NCBI GenBank assembly: GCA_023667395.1
Contig: JAMPAC010000005.1
Location: forward strand, 47,261-111,260
DNA: 64,000 nucleotides
Reading direction: 5' to 3'
From: Blautia sp.
GTDB lineage: Bacteria; Bacillota; Clostridia; Lachnospirales; Lachnospiraceae
The translations under genes and the position numbers were made by a program. Below the pieces are notes generated by a model. That model was not told the DNA's origin. It made no database searches and saw only the letters and a list, made by a program, of their open reading frames with translations. Below are positions 51,901 through 60,431 of the stretch, piece by piece. Numbering within the stretch: the first letter of the stretch is position 1; every line of letters begins with the position of its first letter.

Positions 51901-52481
51901 AGCGGAACATCCTGCTCCTCCAGCAGAACGCCCTCCTGCCCCACATCAGGATATTTCGCCACAAAATATGCCCCAAGGAGAACCAGCCTGCCGCCGGGCG
52001 TTTTATCTTTCTGGTACGCAATGGCCTTTTTGAGATTCCCGGGATCATCGTCCGCCAGTTTGATCAGGTTGGGAATCACACTCATGCTGCGCAGGGATGT
52101 CCCCCGCACTATCTTTGGCGCATAAACAGCCGCTCTTTTCTCCGGTTCTGAAGGGAACATATCCTGTATATTGTTATAAAAAAAGTAGGAAGCGTCCGTC
52201 ATCAGTACCGACATGCTTGTGGACTGCCCGGCGGCGAAAAGGAACTGCGCCAGCCTCCGCGCCTCCTCTTTCCCGCCTCTGCCCGCCAGCTGATTGATAT
52301 AGTTTGCTTTTTCGGCGGGAATACCTGACAGATTCCTGAATGCCAGTTTCTCCACCTCCTGCTGTTCCACCCTTCCCAGCATAAAGTCCTCCGCCAGGGT
52401 CAGTTCGTCCCCTGTGAACAGATTCGTCTGCTGCAGGATCTCCATAATTTTCATGATGCGTTGTTCTTCCGGTTGAATCAT
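48966..52481 (-). CDS. DUF4132-domain protein (YehI/MolR-like), last gene of the MoxR/VWA cluster
   Basis: The start is the ATG at 52481 (MIQPEEQRIM), seven bases after AGGAGG. The 1171-residue cytoplasmic protein is made mostly of helical repeats (HEAT-like, about 30-830), with an acidic beta-rich C-terminal domain from about 850. The C-terminal part contains RRWSAAAWKDLFVKNPIMH, GLIWGVY and FRYMEDGSFNTADEDE. These are hallmarks of DUF4132, as in E. coli YehI/MolR. In many bacteria such genes travel with MoxR ATPase, VWA, SWIM and DUF5682 genes, all present upstream here. Its molecular activity is unknown; a large target-binding scaffold is inferred. Confidence 0.82.
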   Translation of the reverse strand: MIQPEEQRIMKIMEILQQTNLFTGDELTLAEDFMLGRVEQQEVEKLAFRNLSGIPAEKANYINQLAGRGGKEEARRLAQFLFAAGQSTSMSVLMTDASYFFYNNIQDMFPSEPEKRAAVYAPKIVRGTSLRSMSVIPNLIKLADDDPGNLKKAIAYQKDKTPGGRLVLLGAYFVAKYPDVGQEGVLLEEQDVPLMKEYEDGIVEGFSTIYTDPAVLAHWKEIKNAVIEDRVDQRILKMAKTKSGFNQYMIQLYGGISYMNYLLSPKLKNVVKICLRANLFATQNIMMFLDVRGDRVKRIGEYDEIFGIEPREYICWAAQQKALDVLGAQCRRNREEYLNYMSQADFEVYNNMMSILQNVDPKKYEEVRKADASRQQVKLVDAFVEITENSARSSVRAYLQGETDDMAAFCAYGDRLLDPNRKNSYGVVQGFWKQLDSYRRGFGYDALANKCIALLMLGRGFEKYVSVFGYNYVKAEDVDKLFSAADSEKLPLRYQLAAYSDIDASYCLGPDGVKVYEDAALKIFRKYLADRREEMTAAIREADSAGRSLGLKLFSEDPKANKAEILRFAQDTAKVVKEALLELLYRQTDWEKDIVALLSSKKAADRDVAVRVLTKWDSEKYASLFAEALEKEKNGKVRALLDSALNAESGQSGERNISQEDLVKEIHKGNKKRTIAWAYETPFSKVHKKDGGEAAEEYLQAILLSYSGMSPCGISPSAALLAEALQEDELAVYVNELFDKWLEAGAESKKRWVLYAAAIHGGNAIVEKMRHQIQEWPQAARGAIASEAVRALALNPKPQALLIVDGISRKFKFKQVKAAAEEALEFAASQLGITKEELADRIVPDLGFDEKMERHFDYGERTFTVTITTALEVEVFDENGKKLKNLPAPGKRDDEAKAVAAYEDFKQMKKQMKATVGSQKMRLDMALSTERRWSAAAWKDLFVKNPIMHQFAIGLIWGVYEGGKLKESFRYMEDGSFNTADEDEFVLPEENASIGLVHPIELSKESLEVWKQQLEDYEIAQPIEQLDRVVYRRTKEEEKQKCMERFGGCIVNDLSLAGKLMGDGWYRGSTQDGGGFYTFYREDPDLSLGVELHFSGSYVGGSNDDVTVYEARFYEAGTIKRGNYMYDEAEDANSYLLKDVPERYFSEIVRQIARATAASKDRDENWRRGRR

Positions 52482-52509
52482 ATCGTTGCCTCCTGTTTTA
52501 TATGAGTAT

Positions 52510-53421
52510 TTAAAAAAGATCCTCTGTAAACTCAAGATAGAATCTCTTCACCGTCTCGTAATCCAGCGTGTCAGAGATCAGCCTTACTGTCGTATCCGCA
52601 TAATCCTGCTTATAAAAGTCTTCTTCGCACATTTTCCGTATGATTTCTTGCAGATCTACGTCCGCCCTTGCAGCGGGCGCTATCCTTGCGTCCATTGTGC
52701 ACCTGTGCGCCCTCACGTCAGATACCAGCTTTTTGAAAGCGGCATCCTTATCAACATACCTGGATAGTTTGTAAATATCATACAGATGCCTGGAATTCCT
52801 GCTGGCCTTATCCTGCATATAGTAGTCGCATAAAGCAAACACTTTGTCGATCATTGTTCGCTCCAATGCCTGTACTTTCATTTTAAAGGGTATCAAGCCA
52901 TAGTTTTCCAGCAATTCCGGCTCTTCCTCCGCAAGCGCCTGGTACATATAATTGCCTATTTCCCTCTCCACTGTGGGAAACGCGTACGACATCAATGCCG
53001 TTTCCAGCTTCACAAAAGGAGGCAGACCGCCCAGGGAACTATCCAAAACAGAATCATAATAGTAATCATAATGATTATAATCTCTGTCGCTTTGAATATG
53101 ATCCCAATTCCTGATCTCAAGCCCCAATTCCTCCGAGATTGGCTTCAGGATCTCGTATTTCAGGCGTTTCCTCCTTTTGTCCCCAAGATATTCCATAAAT
53201 GTGATATCGATATCTTCTGAAAATCTGTCTATCACCCCGAAAGCCTTGGATAAAGATGTGCCGCCCTTAAAGACAACCGTATATTTTGCCGTTGACAGGA
53301 TACGCAGGATCATGGTCACATAGTAATCTTTCTCCACAATATCCGCAGCCACCCCTGTCCGCTCGGATACAAGCGTCACCATATCATGAAACAATTCCCT
53401 GTTTTCCTTATGCAAGTACAT
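52510..53421 (-). CDS. abiEii: AbiEii-type nucleotidyltransferase toxin
   Basis: The start is the ATG at 53421 (MYLHKENREL), inside the end of the antitoxin gene, so translation is coupled. The 303 residues have the nucleotidyltransferase core: VVFKGGTSLSKAF at about 47-59, then a DIDITF Asp pair at about 68-73, and a downstream KYEIL/RNWDHIQSDRDYN region. AbiEii toxins transfer nucleotides to tRNA or another acceptor and stop growth. With AbiEi it makes an AbiE abortive-infection toxin-antitoxin module. The module lies inside the MoxR/VWA/DUF4132 operon. Confidence 0.88.
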   Translation of the reverse strand: MYLHKENRELFHDMVTLVSERTGVAADIVEKDYYVTMILRILSTAKYTVVFKGGTSLSKAFGVIDRFSEDIDITFMEYLGDKRRKRLKYEILKPISEELGLEIRNWDHIQSDRDYNHYDYYYDSVLDSSLGGLPPFVKLETALMSYAFPTVEREIGNYMYQALAEEEPELLENYGLIPFKMKVQALERTMIDKVFALCDYYMQDKASRNSRHLYDIYKLSRYVDKDAAFKKLVSDVRAHRCTMDARIAPAARADVDLQEIIRKMCEEDFYKQDYADTTVRLISDTLDYETVKRFYLEFTEDLF

Positions 53422-54031
53422 GGTCAAGCTCCAGTTCATAATAATTTTTGAAGATAACAGCAGGATATTTACGGATATACTGATCGACATCAGCCCGCTT
53501 TATATCGTGCATCCGAATATATTCCGCAAATTTATCCCTTGCGACCTCGTAGGTATCGTCCAAATAGGTATCCAGACTCTTAAGCAGTTCCAGCATCTGG
53601 AGCACATACACATTCTCCGCCGTAACTTTCTCAATCGACTTTTTCACATAAAAACGCCTCCTGCCGATCTCTATCTCCCTGGGCGCTGAATTGGTATTGT
53701 TACTTACAATCTCAACCACCCTTGGCACCTGCGTAGATATCCCGATCTGGTTGGCAAAGGTATTTCCCGCATAGAATCCGTCTATCGTATCCCCTTTGGA
53801 GATAAATCTGTATTTCGCCACCATATCCGCGCTTGGACCTACCGCGGATTTGAGCAATGACTTTTTGGGGATGTAATATACGCCTGTGTCATATTTGACA
53901 AGCTTCCCATAATTGCACAAGGTCTTTAACTGCTGACTGACAGCAGGTTTCGAAATACCCTCTATTAAAAGATCCGCAAAGAATATGGGCTCGTTTTCTT
54001 TATAATTTTTAACAATATAATCATAAATCAT
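53408..54031 (-). CDS. abiEi: AbiEi-type antitoxin
   Basis: The ATG follows GGAGGCGGTCCT. The 207 residues start with a winged helix (FFADLLIEGISKPAVSQQLK) that would bind the promoter, followed by the AbiEi C-terminal domain with VYYIPKKSLLKSA and GDTIDGFYAGNTFANQIG. AbiEi proteins repress the operon and counter AbiEii. It overlaps the toxin gene by 14 bases. Confidence 0.88.
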   Translation of the reverse strand: MIYDYIVKNYKENEPIFFADLLIEGISKPAVSQQLKTLCNYGKLVKYDTGVYYIPKKSLLKSAVGPSADMVAKYRFISKGDTIDGFYAGNTFANQIGISTQVPRVVEIVSNNTNSAPREIEIGRRRFYVKKSIEKVTAENVYVLQMLELLKSLDTYLDDTYEVARDKFAEYIRMHDIKRADVDQYIRKYPAVIFKNYYELELDHVLA

Positions 54032-54123
54032 AGGACCGCCTCCTTAACGTTTTATTCGACCGACATTCATTTCGTTAAGTATATTATATCCTGTTTTCAA
54101 AATTTATCAACAGGAAATTTTTT

Positions 54124-54483
54124 CTACAGCAATGTCTCTTTCACATGAGCATACCGCTCCATCCCATAGTCATATGTCACTTTCTGTCTGCACAGGTACA
54201 AATATTCATTGATCTGTGTGTAAAGTTCCGCTGTCCGTTCCGTCTTTTTCTCCATCCGGTGGCGGCCTGCAGAAATTTCCTCCGTCAGTTCTTTCAACAA
54301 TCCCGACAGATATTTCATCCCATACCGCTCCGTCTTTGCCACGGTGCCCTCCAGACCCTGTATGGTACTGTCGTGAACCGTGTCAAAGCCGCTCTGGTAC
54401 AGATCCTCCATCAGGCTGAGAATGTCATCCGCTATCTTTCCGACCGCCGCGTATTTTGATTCGGAATCTCCTGTGACGCTCAT
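54124..54483 (-). CDS. unrecognised helical protein within the MoxR/VWA cluster
   Basis: The start is the ATG at 54483 (MSVTGDSESK) after AAAGGAG. The 119 residues are predicted helical throughout: KYAAVGKIADDILSLMEDLY, GMKYLSGLLKELTEEI, TERTAELYTQINEYLYLC. No motif is recognised. It lies between the SWIM gene and AbiE and is read in the same direction. It may be a small partner of the cluster. Confidence 0.6.
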   Translation of the reverse strand: MSVTGDSESKYAAVGKIADDILSLMEDLYQSGFDTVHDSTIQGLEGTVAKTERYGMKYLSGLLKELTEEISAGRHRMEKKTERTAELYTQINEYLYLCRQKVTYDYGMERYAHVKETLL

Positions 54484-54593
54484 ATATGCTCCTTTCTGTC
54501 CTGCCCCCTGTTCCATCCGGCAAATATTCAGGGTCCCACTTACCGTTTCATCCGGGCGCTTATCCGTCGAAAACGTGTCGCTATGCCTGATAT

Positions 54594-56705
54594 TTACCCC
54601 TCAAAAAACGCATTCTGCACCGCCACCGGATACATCCGCAGCCGTCCGTCTTTCAGATAAAGTTTTCCCACAAAGCAGGGCGGCTGTCCTTTCGAGATCC
54701 TTTCCAGATACCGGATGGTTCCGGCTTCCTCTTTGGAATAAGCGACCTCTATGGTGACCTCCCGCTCCTCCCCGTCGTACAGGGGCAGGGAAAGCTGCTG
54801 CCCGGTCTGGGAAAATTCCGCCGGTTCGCAGGAATCCGGCTGCACGAATACCAGTTCCGCCGCCTCCCGTGAACTGCCTCCTGCCAGCCAGGCTTTCCGC
54901 CGTTTCCCGATCTGCTCTGTGAAAAGCTTCCCGAAATCCCGGTAATACCAACCCTCTATGTCGGACAGCGAAAGCCTTTGTTCTCCCACGACCTCCCCCC
55001 GGGTGTCCTGGCTGGAGGAAAGGCGTCCCCTCTCGTCGCATTTCGCCCCGGCAAGCCTGATCCTGACTTTTGCAAGCTGCTCCATTGCAATGCCCAGTCC
55101 CCAGGGCGCCTGCGCTTTCTCCGTGAACTTCCTTTTTCGCCCTTTCTCGTAAAACACAGGCCTTGCGTTGGTATAGGTGTACCATTTTTTCGTAGTCTCT
55201 TCCAGAAAATATATGGTTTCTCCCTCGTAACCCGTGCCACTGTTAAAATGCTCCATTGCAATGCCGATCAGATCCAGACTGCCCACGGGAACATATTCCG
55301 CCCTGAATTCCCCCGCGTGCTGCTTTATTTCCGCATTGTCCTTTGCCTGCTGTAGAAGCCGCACCCTCCTGTAAAGCCTTGTGATCTGCCCCATCAGGTC
55401 TTCCGTCTTAAAGGCGGCTTTCCGTTTAAAATACCTGTCATAGGAATCAAAAAGCCCTCGAAACCACCCCTCAAAATTGGCCAGCCCCGCGTTGTGGCTG
55501 ATCACCGCAAGCCGCTCCATATGATCCAGCACGTCCGGGGAGGTTCTGGAAAGACCGGTGCCCAGCAGTTCCTCCAGAAACCGTTTCATCTGTCCCGCCG
55601 CATCCTGTACTCTGTCCATATCATAAGATGATACTTCCGATGCTTCCTCTGTCAGCTCCTCCCTGGTCAATTTTCCCGAATCCAGTTTACACCACAGGAT
55701 GGCGGCCGCTTTGTGTGCGCACAGTTCTTTCTTATGGCAGGTGCAGGAGGAATACTCCAGCGGGGACAGGAGTTTGACCACTATATCCGCTCCCGCTTCC
55801 CTGGCGGGAAGACGCACGGTGACGATGGAGGCGTACTGGATCTGAGGTCTTACCTCCGAGACAACCTGGCTGACAAATCTCTGGAACTGCCTGGTGCCGA
55901 GGGTCTTCTTAAGGACAGGCAGGGGATATGCGTCTATTTCCCGACGGACTTTATCGGAAACCACCGGATGCGGAAACGTTCCCAGCTGTGCCGTTTTCTC
56001 TTCTGATGACGGTTTTTCTCTCTTTGCCTGAACGGTTTCTTTTGTCTGTTTTAATTCTCCGGCCTGCGGCTGGGCTGCTTCTGCCTGGTTGGGTTCCCTG
56101 CCCTGCGGCTGGGTTGCTTCTGCCTGGTTGACTTCCCCGGCCTGCGGCTGGGTTGCTTCTGCCTGGTTGACTTCCCCAGCCTGCGGCTGGGTTGCTTCTG
56201 TCCGTTTAAGTTCCCGACCTTGCGACAGGGTTTCTGCTACCTGTTTGAGTTCCCACTTCGGCGGATTTCCCACCCATGCGGATGCTTCCTCTAATCCAGC
56301 CGCCTGTGCGGAACCCGGAGTTTCTTCGCAGGACAGCCCCTGCTGTAAGCCGGAATTGCCGGAGCAGCCAGCATCTCCCCCCGCACTTTCGCGCAGGGTC
56401 AATATGGCCTGCACCACATGGCGGCAGATGCTTCTGGACGGACAGCTGCACCTGCTTTCCCCAAGGGGAAAGCAGACCGTCACCATCTCCTCCCCCACTT
56501 TCACCACAGCCTCGTCCCCCAGGCTCTGCACCTCTGCGGCGGTCTCCTCTTTATCCTTATACGCCCGTTTTACGATTCCCTTATTACTGATGCCGATGAG
56601 ATAATCATCGTCCACATCGGCCAGCCTTTCTTTCCATTCACCCATCACATTGCCCATCCTGATCCACCATTCGTCCATCCCCCGGTTCATCCTGTATTCC
56701 GGCAT
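54594..56705 (-). CDS. SWIM zinc-finger protein of the MoxR/VWA cluster (YehQ-like)
   Basis: I use the ATG at 56705 (MPEYRMNRGM); a GTG at 56720 is also possible, and neither has a strong ribosome site. The protein of about 700 residues has a SWIM zinc finger at about 86-101 (CSCPSRSICRHVV). A repetitive Gln/Pro/Glu linker follows at about 155-230, then a second SWIM-like motif near 325 (CTCHKKELCAH). The C-terminal half is an uncharacterised alpha/beta domain (LDLIGIAMEHFNSGTGYEG). SWIM fingers usually bind nucleic acid or protein. It corresponds to YehQ of the E. coli yeh cluster. Two SWIM motifs in one chain is noteworthy. Confidence 0.78.
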   Translation of the reverse strand: MPEYRMNRGMDEWWIRMGNVMGEWKERLADVDDDYLIGISNKGIVKRAYKDKEETAAEVQSLGDEAVVKVGEEMVTVCFPLGESRCSCPSRSICRHVVQAILTLRESAGGDAGCSGNSGLQQGLSCEETPGSAQAAGLEEASAWVGNPPKWELKQVAETLSQGRELKRTEATQPQAGEVNQAEATQPQAGEVNQAEATQPQGREPNQAEAAQPQAGELKQTKETVQAKREKPSSEEKTAQLGTFPHPVVSDKVRREIDAYPLPVLKKTLGTRQFQRFVSQVVSEVRPQIQYASIVTVRLPAREAGADIVVKLLSPLEYSSCTCHKKELCAHKAAAILWCKLDSGKLTREELTEEASEVSSYDMDRVQDAAGQMKRFLEELLGTGLSRTSPDVLDHMERLAVISHNAGLANFEGWFRGLFDSYDRYFKRKAAFKTEDLMGQITRLYRRVRLLQQAKDNAEIKQHAGEFRAEYVPVGSLDLIGIAMEHFNSGTGYEGETIYFLEETTKKWYTYTNARPVFYEKGRKRKFTEKAQAPWGLGIAMEQLAKVRIRLAGAKCDERGRLSSSQDTRGEVVGEQRLSLSDIEGWYYRDFGKLFTEQIGKRRKAWLAGGSSREAAELVFVQPDSCEPAEFSQTGQQLSLPLYDGEEREVTIEVAYSKEEAGTIRYLERISKGQPPCFVGKLYLKDGRLRMYPVAVQNAFFEG
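56056..56215. repeat. tandem 39-bp coding repeat in the SWIM gene
   Basis: Four to five near-identical copies of a 39-bp unit encode the 13-residue repeat EVNQAEATQPQAG (with RTEATQPQAG and KQTKETV variants at the ends). It forms a flexible linker between the two SWIM motifs and is likely variable in copy number. Confidence 0.8.
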
Positions 56706-56727
56706 CCTGCTGCCACCCACGGCATTC

Positions 56728-56759
56728 GTAACAGTTCAGACAGGTCACTGAACTGTTAC
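56728..56759. repeat. 12-bp inverted repeat (GTAACAGTTCAG element) between the VWA and SWIM genes
   Basis: GTAACAGTTCAG and CTGAACTGTTAC face each other over an 8-base loop, exactly in the gap between the VWA stop and the SWIM start. Single copies of the arm also occur at 22918 and 24148 around the Rpn gene. It could fold in the mRNA and tune expression of the SWIM gene, or be a mobile repeat. Confidence 0.65.
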
Positions 56760-56767
56760 CTGCATTC

Positions 56768-57895
56768 CTATAAGATCGTCTTCCCCATCCATTCCGCCAG
56801 TTCCTCCGGTGTCATCGCCCCCACAAAGGCTCCCATATCGGCCAGATCCGCTGCGGCGTTCCTGTTATAATTGGGAACCGCTTCCATATCCAGCGCCGTC
56901 AGAACCACCAGCTTTGCACCGCTCTCTATGATTCCCTTTGCCACACTGTAAAGAGGCTGGCAGCTTCCGCCCTCATACAGATCGGTGACCAAGATCACCA
57001 TGGTGCGGTACGGAAAATCGATCAGCCCCTCGCAATAGGCCAGGGCTCCCGCGATATTGGTTCCCCCGCCCAGCTGAATGCTCATCAGCGTCTCCACCGG
57101 ATCCTCCACATAGCCGCTGAGATCCACCACGTTGGTGTCAAAGATCACCAGCCTGGTATCCAGCATGGGCAGCTTGGCGAAAATCCCTGCCATGATGGCG
57201 CTGTGGATCACGGAATCCAGCATGGAACCGCTTTCGTCCACACAGATCACCACCCGCCACTGATTATATTTTCTCATGCGGGAGTTGAAATAGACATTTT
57301 TCAGCACCAGCTGCTGGCGTTCCGCATCATAATTTTTCAGGTTCATGCGGATGGTCTTCTTCATATCCAGGTTCCTTGCCGATTTCACCGGACTGCTGGC
57401 GTTGCGGTTCAGCTGCCCGAAGAAGGACATCCTGACCTCCTGCTCCAGCTTCCTGGCTATCTCCTCCGCCACTTTCCTCACGATCTCCCTGGCAAGCTGC
57501 AGCACTTCGCCTTTCATCATATGCTTCAGTTCCAGTATGGTCTTCAGCAGTTCCTTGTTAGGTTCCAGCTTCCGCAGCACCTCCGGATCCGTCACCAGTT
57601 CCGTCATGCCATATTTTTCCAGCGCGTGACGTTCCATGATCTCCACCGTCCGCTTCGGGAACAGCGTCTTGATCTGGCGCAGCCAGTAGGGCACGGTAAG
57701 CTGGGAATCCCCGCTGCCTCCGGTTCTGTCCTTTCGTACCTCCTGCTCCTCGCCGTATTCCCTGGAGTAAAGGTAATCCAGCACATTTTCCATATCCATA
57801 TAGTTGATTCCGCCGGAAGAAAAGGAAATCTGTCCGGCGGCATATTTTCCCAGAACCAGCCGCCACCGGTTCAGGATCTCCTGTTCGTCAGCCAT
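56768..57895 (-). CDS. VWA-domain protein of the MoxR cluster (YehP-like)
   Basis: The start is the ATG at 57895 (MADEQEILNR) after GGAGGTTGAT. The 375 residues carry an N-terminal helical part and a C-terminal von Willebrand A domain. Its metal site is complete: DESGS in VVICVDESGSMLDS, T in GGGTNIAGAL and D in VTDLYEGG. Such VWA proteins are bound and remodelled by MoxR ATPases. It directly follows the DUF5682 gene in a one-base junction. It corresponds to YehP. Confidence 0.88.
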   Translation of the reverse strand: MADEQEILNRWRLVLGKYAAGQISFSSGGINYMDMENVLDYLYSREYGEEQEVRKDRTGGSGDSQLTVPYWLRQIKTLFPKRTVEIMERHALEKYGMTELVTDPEVLRKLEPNKELLKTILELKHMMKGEVLQLAREIVRKVAEEIARKLEQEVRMSFFGQLNRNASSPVKSARNLDMKKTIRMNLKNYDAERQQLVLKNVYFNSRMRKYNQWRVVICVDESGSMLDSVIHSAIMAGIFAKLPMLDTRLVIFDTNVVDLSGYVEDPVETLMSIQLGGGTNIAGALAYCEGLIDFPYRTMVILVTDLYEGGSCQPLYSVAKGIIESGAKLVVLTALDMEAVPNYNRNAAADLADMGAFVGAMTPEELAEWMGKTIL

Positions 57896-57896
57896 A

Positions 57897-60431
57897 TCAA
57901 CCTCCATACCGCTCTGCTTTCACATAAGCGTCCACTTCCGCCCCGTAAGAATACCACTCGGGCAGTATCTCCTCCCGCTCCAGGATATCGCCCCGCTTCT
58001 TTCCGTGGAGCGCCGCCGCCATCCCAGCGATCCTGTCCGTCTCCCTGGGGGTAAAATAGGTGAATGCCATACGCAGTTCCGGCAAAAGTTCCATAAATTC
58101 CCCCGCCGTCACCTGCCCAAAGAAAGCGTCCAGCATCTTCAGGAAAGCGTCCCCGATAAACACCAGATCCCTTGCGGTGTAAAACAGTCCTTTGAAAAAC
58201 TGTGCCGTTCCCAGCAGCTGTTCCCTGGTACCCGTCAGATACCCCCGGCAAGCCATTTCCACTTCCGCCGCCGTCTCCCGTCCGCTGCCATAAAGGATGC
58301 CGTGAATACAGCCGTTCAGCCCCGGGTGGATCTGGCTGTTCCGGATCATTTTTGACAGGGCGTCATAATAGGCCTGACGCTCCTGACTGCTGTCCCCGAC
58401 ATCTTCCGCGGCTCCGACCCTGTCCCGTCCAGTGACCTGGTACAGAAGTTTCAGCGCGTTCATGCAGGCCGTCAGATCCTCATCCTTGATCCTTGCCATG
58501 GAGGGCAGCAGGCCAATCAGCTTCCTGCACCCTATCCGGATCAGGCTTCCGAATTCCATGGAGGAACCGTACAATTCCCCCAACTCCTCCATCATCAGGA
58601 AAGACCGCAGCGCTTCCGCCAGGGAATAGAAATCCGTGTCCTGCAGCATCAATTCATGCACCCTCTCATAGACCGGCTGCAGCTGTTCATCCAGGTTCAT
58701 CTCAAACACATGGGTCAAAAGGACAGCGCCCTCTTTCGCGCCCATCTCCGCCGCAAGCCTTTCCTTTACAATGCCATTGGCCGCCTCCTCTATGCTGCCG
58801 CCGTAGACGGACACATCGATCAGGGCCGCATCCACCTGTGCGCTCCATTTATATTTCCAGATCTCCCGCATCAGGTTCTTGTCCCTTTTCAGCTGCAGAT
58901 TCGGCCCCTTTACCATTCTGGCAAAGGCCGTGCCCAGGAAAGCAGTCCGGTTGAAAAAGATGCTCTCCTGCCTGTGCTTCGGATTGGAAAAAATGGTCAG
59001 GGTGGTCTCGGATTCCAGCGTGGAGCCCGTCTTTAGCCGGAATTTCCTGCACTGCGCCTGGAAATCATGGATAATAGGCGGGACGTCGGCCTGTTCGCAC
59101 AGTTTTCCCACCCTTTTCCCCGTCATGCGCTTTTGCAGGATCCGCATGGGGGTGTCCGAGGCCATGTTATACTCCCCTTTGACAAAAGAGGACAGAACCG
59201 CGTCCATCAACTCATAGGCTCCCGGCTCCCGCTTGCCCCGCAGTGCCGCCAACCCTTTCGCCATGGAACAGGCGCAGATCTCATCATAGGTGGACAGGTA
59301 GCCTTCCCTCCGCCGGGTCTCCTTGCCGGAGGAGACAATCAGATCCAGAACCGCTCCGCCGTATGGGGCGTCCATGCCCCCCGCCTCCAGCGCCTCCCAT
59401 ATCTTCTGGTAAAATCCGGGAAAAGGCATACCGCTGGCGTAGCCGTTCAGCGCGTCCGCTGCCTCCATGGAATAGGGCATGAGGTAAACGCCCTGATCCT
59501 TGGCGGGCACTTTGGCAGTGTCGGGACGCTTTCCCACAGCGGCGGTCAACCCTGTGGCGGGACGTTCCGCCGTCGTTCCGGCATCCGCCGCCATCGCTTC
59601 GGCGTTCTTCGCCACTGTTTCGGCGCTTTTCACCGTCATCCCGGCATTCCCCGCCACCGTTTCGGCGTTCTTCCCGGTCAGCAGCGCTTTCAGCGCCGGT
59701 GTGTGGAATCCTCCCGTGACCACCAGGACCGTATCCCGTCCGGGGACTGCCGCTTCTGCATACTCCCTGATCCGTTCCGCCATATACCACTCCCTGGCAA
59801 GGCAGCCTTCCTCCTCCAGCGTCTCCTGCCGGGTGTTCTCCCTTGCCAGCGTGCAGTAGGTGAGCAGGTTGGAAAACCACTCTTCATCCTCCTGCGCCAG
59901 TCCGTCCAGTTCAAAATACTTTTCCCAGAATTCGTCGAAACTGCGCAGCCCCGTCTTCTCGCACAACTGCTTCAGGTACTCGTTCCGCGAGAGCAGATAA
60001 TCGTCATTGTAATTATTTTTCTCCGCCTCCCTGTTCAGCAGACCCTTTCCCGCCACGGACGCCGCCAGGATGTCCCCGTAAGGCAGGTCGATGAACGCCG
60101 TCCTGATCTCAAGCTTTTCCCCCTCCCGCAGAGCCGCCAGTTCGGGGGAATAGTCCAGAAAAGGATAATAACATTTATACCGCTCCTTTTCCTCAGAGAT
60201 CCGCCCGGCCTCGTCATGATAGGAGTAATAAATGGCAAAGGGCGCCTCCGTATCCTTATGTACCATGACCGGGATCAGGGAACCGGCATTATCCGGCCCC
60301 TCCACAAGTATGGCGCAGGGACGGACGCGCCCGATCATCCGCCTTACATGGAAAGCGCAGGCCGGGCTGTGGTGGCGGACGGGAAGCAGGATTATCTCAG
60401 CCATTTCCTCGCTTCGTAATATTTTTTCCAT
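57897..60431 (-). CDS. DUF5682-family protein of the MoxR cluster (YehM-like)
   Basis: The 844-residue protein overlaps the MoxR gene by 40 bases; I keep the first ATG (after GGAAGG), though MAEIILLPVR nine codons later is the more typical N-terminus. The N-terminal domain has LLPVRHHSPACAFHV and LVEGPDNAG, then TGGFHTPAL, the conserved blocks of DUF5682, which resemble TraB/EreA-like folds with His and Glu at a putative metal site. A variable Ala/Glu/Val repeat (about 265-310) precedes a long helical C-terminal region. The activity is unknown. It corresponds to YehM. Confidence 0.8.
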   Translation of the reverse strand: MEKILRSEEMAEIILLPVRHHSPACAFHVRRMIGRVRPCAILVEGPDNAGSLIPVMVHKDTEAPFAIYYSYHDEAGRISEEKERYKCYYPFLDYSPELAALREGEKLEIRTAFIDLPYGDILAASVAGKGLLNREAEKNNYNDDYLLSRNEYLKQLCEKTGLRSFDEFWEKYFELDGLAQEDEEWFSNLLTYCTLARENTRQETLEEEGCLAREWYMAERIREYAEAAVPGRDTVLVVTGGFHTPALKALLTGKNAETVAGNAGMTVKSAETVAKNAEAMAADAGTTAERPATGLTAAVGKRPDTAKVPAKDQGVYLMPYSMEAADALNGYASGMPFPGFYQKIWEALEAGGMDAPYGGAVLDLIVSSGKETRRREGYLSTYDEICACSMAKGLAALRGKREPGAYELMDAVLSSFVKGEYNMASDTPMRILQKRMTGKRVGKLCEQADVPPIIHDFQAQCRKFRLKTGSTLESETTLTIFSNPKHRQESIFFNRTAFLGTAFARMVKGPNLQLKRDKNLMREIWKYKWSAQVDAALIDVSVYGGSIEEAANGIVKERLAAEMGAKEGAVLLTHVFEMNLDEQLQPVYERVHELMLQDTDFYSLAEALRSFLMMEELGELYGSSMEFGSLIRIGCRKLIGLLPSMARIKDEDLTACMNALKLLYQVTGRDRVGAAEDVGDSSQERQAYYDALSKMIRNSQIHPGLNGCIHGILYGSGRETAAEVEMACRGYLTGTREQLLGTAQFFKGLFYTARDLVFIGDAFLKMLDAFFGQVTAGEFMELLPELRMAFTYFTPRETDRIAGMAAALHGKKRGDILEREEILPEWYSYGAEVDAYVKAERYGG

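Noticed and set aside
59067-60419. A 450-codon plus-strand open frame opposite the DUF5682 gene
   Set aside because: Antisense shadow rich in Arg, Gln and His with no ribosome site.
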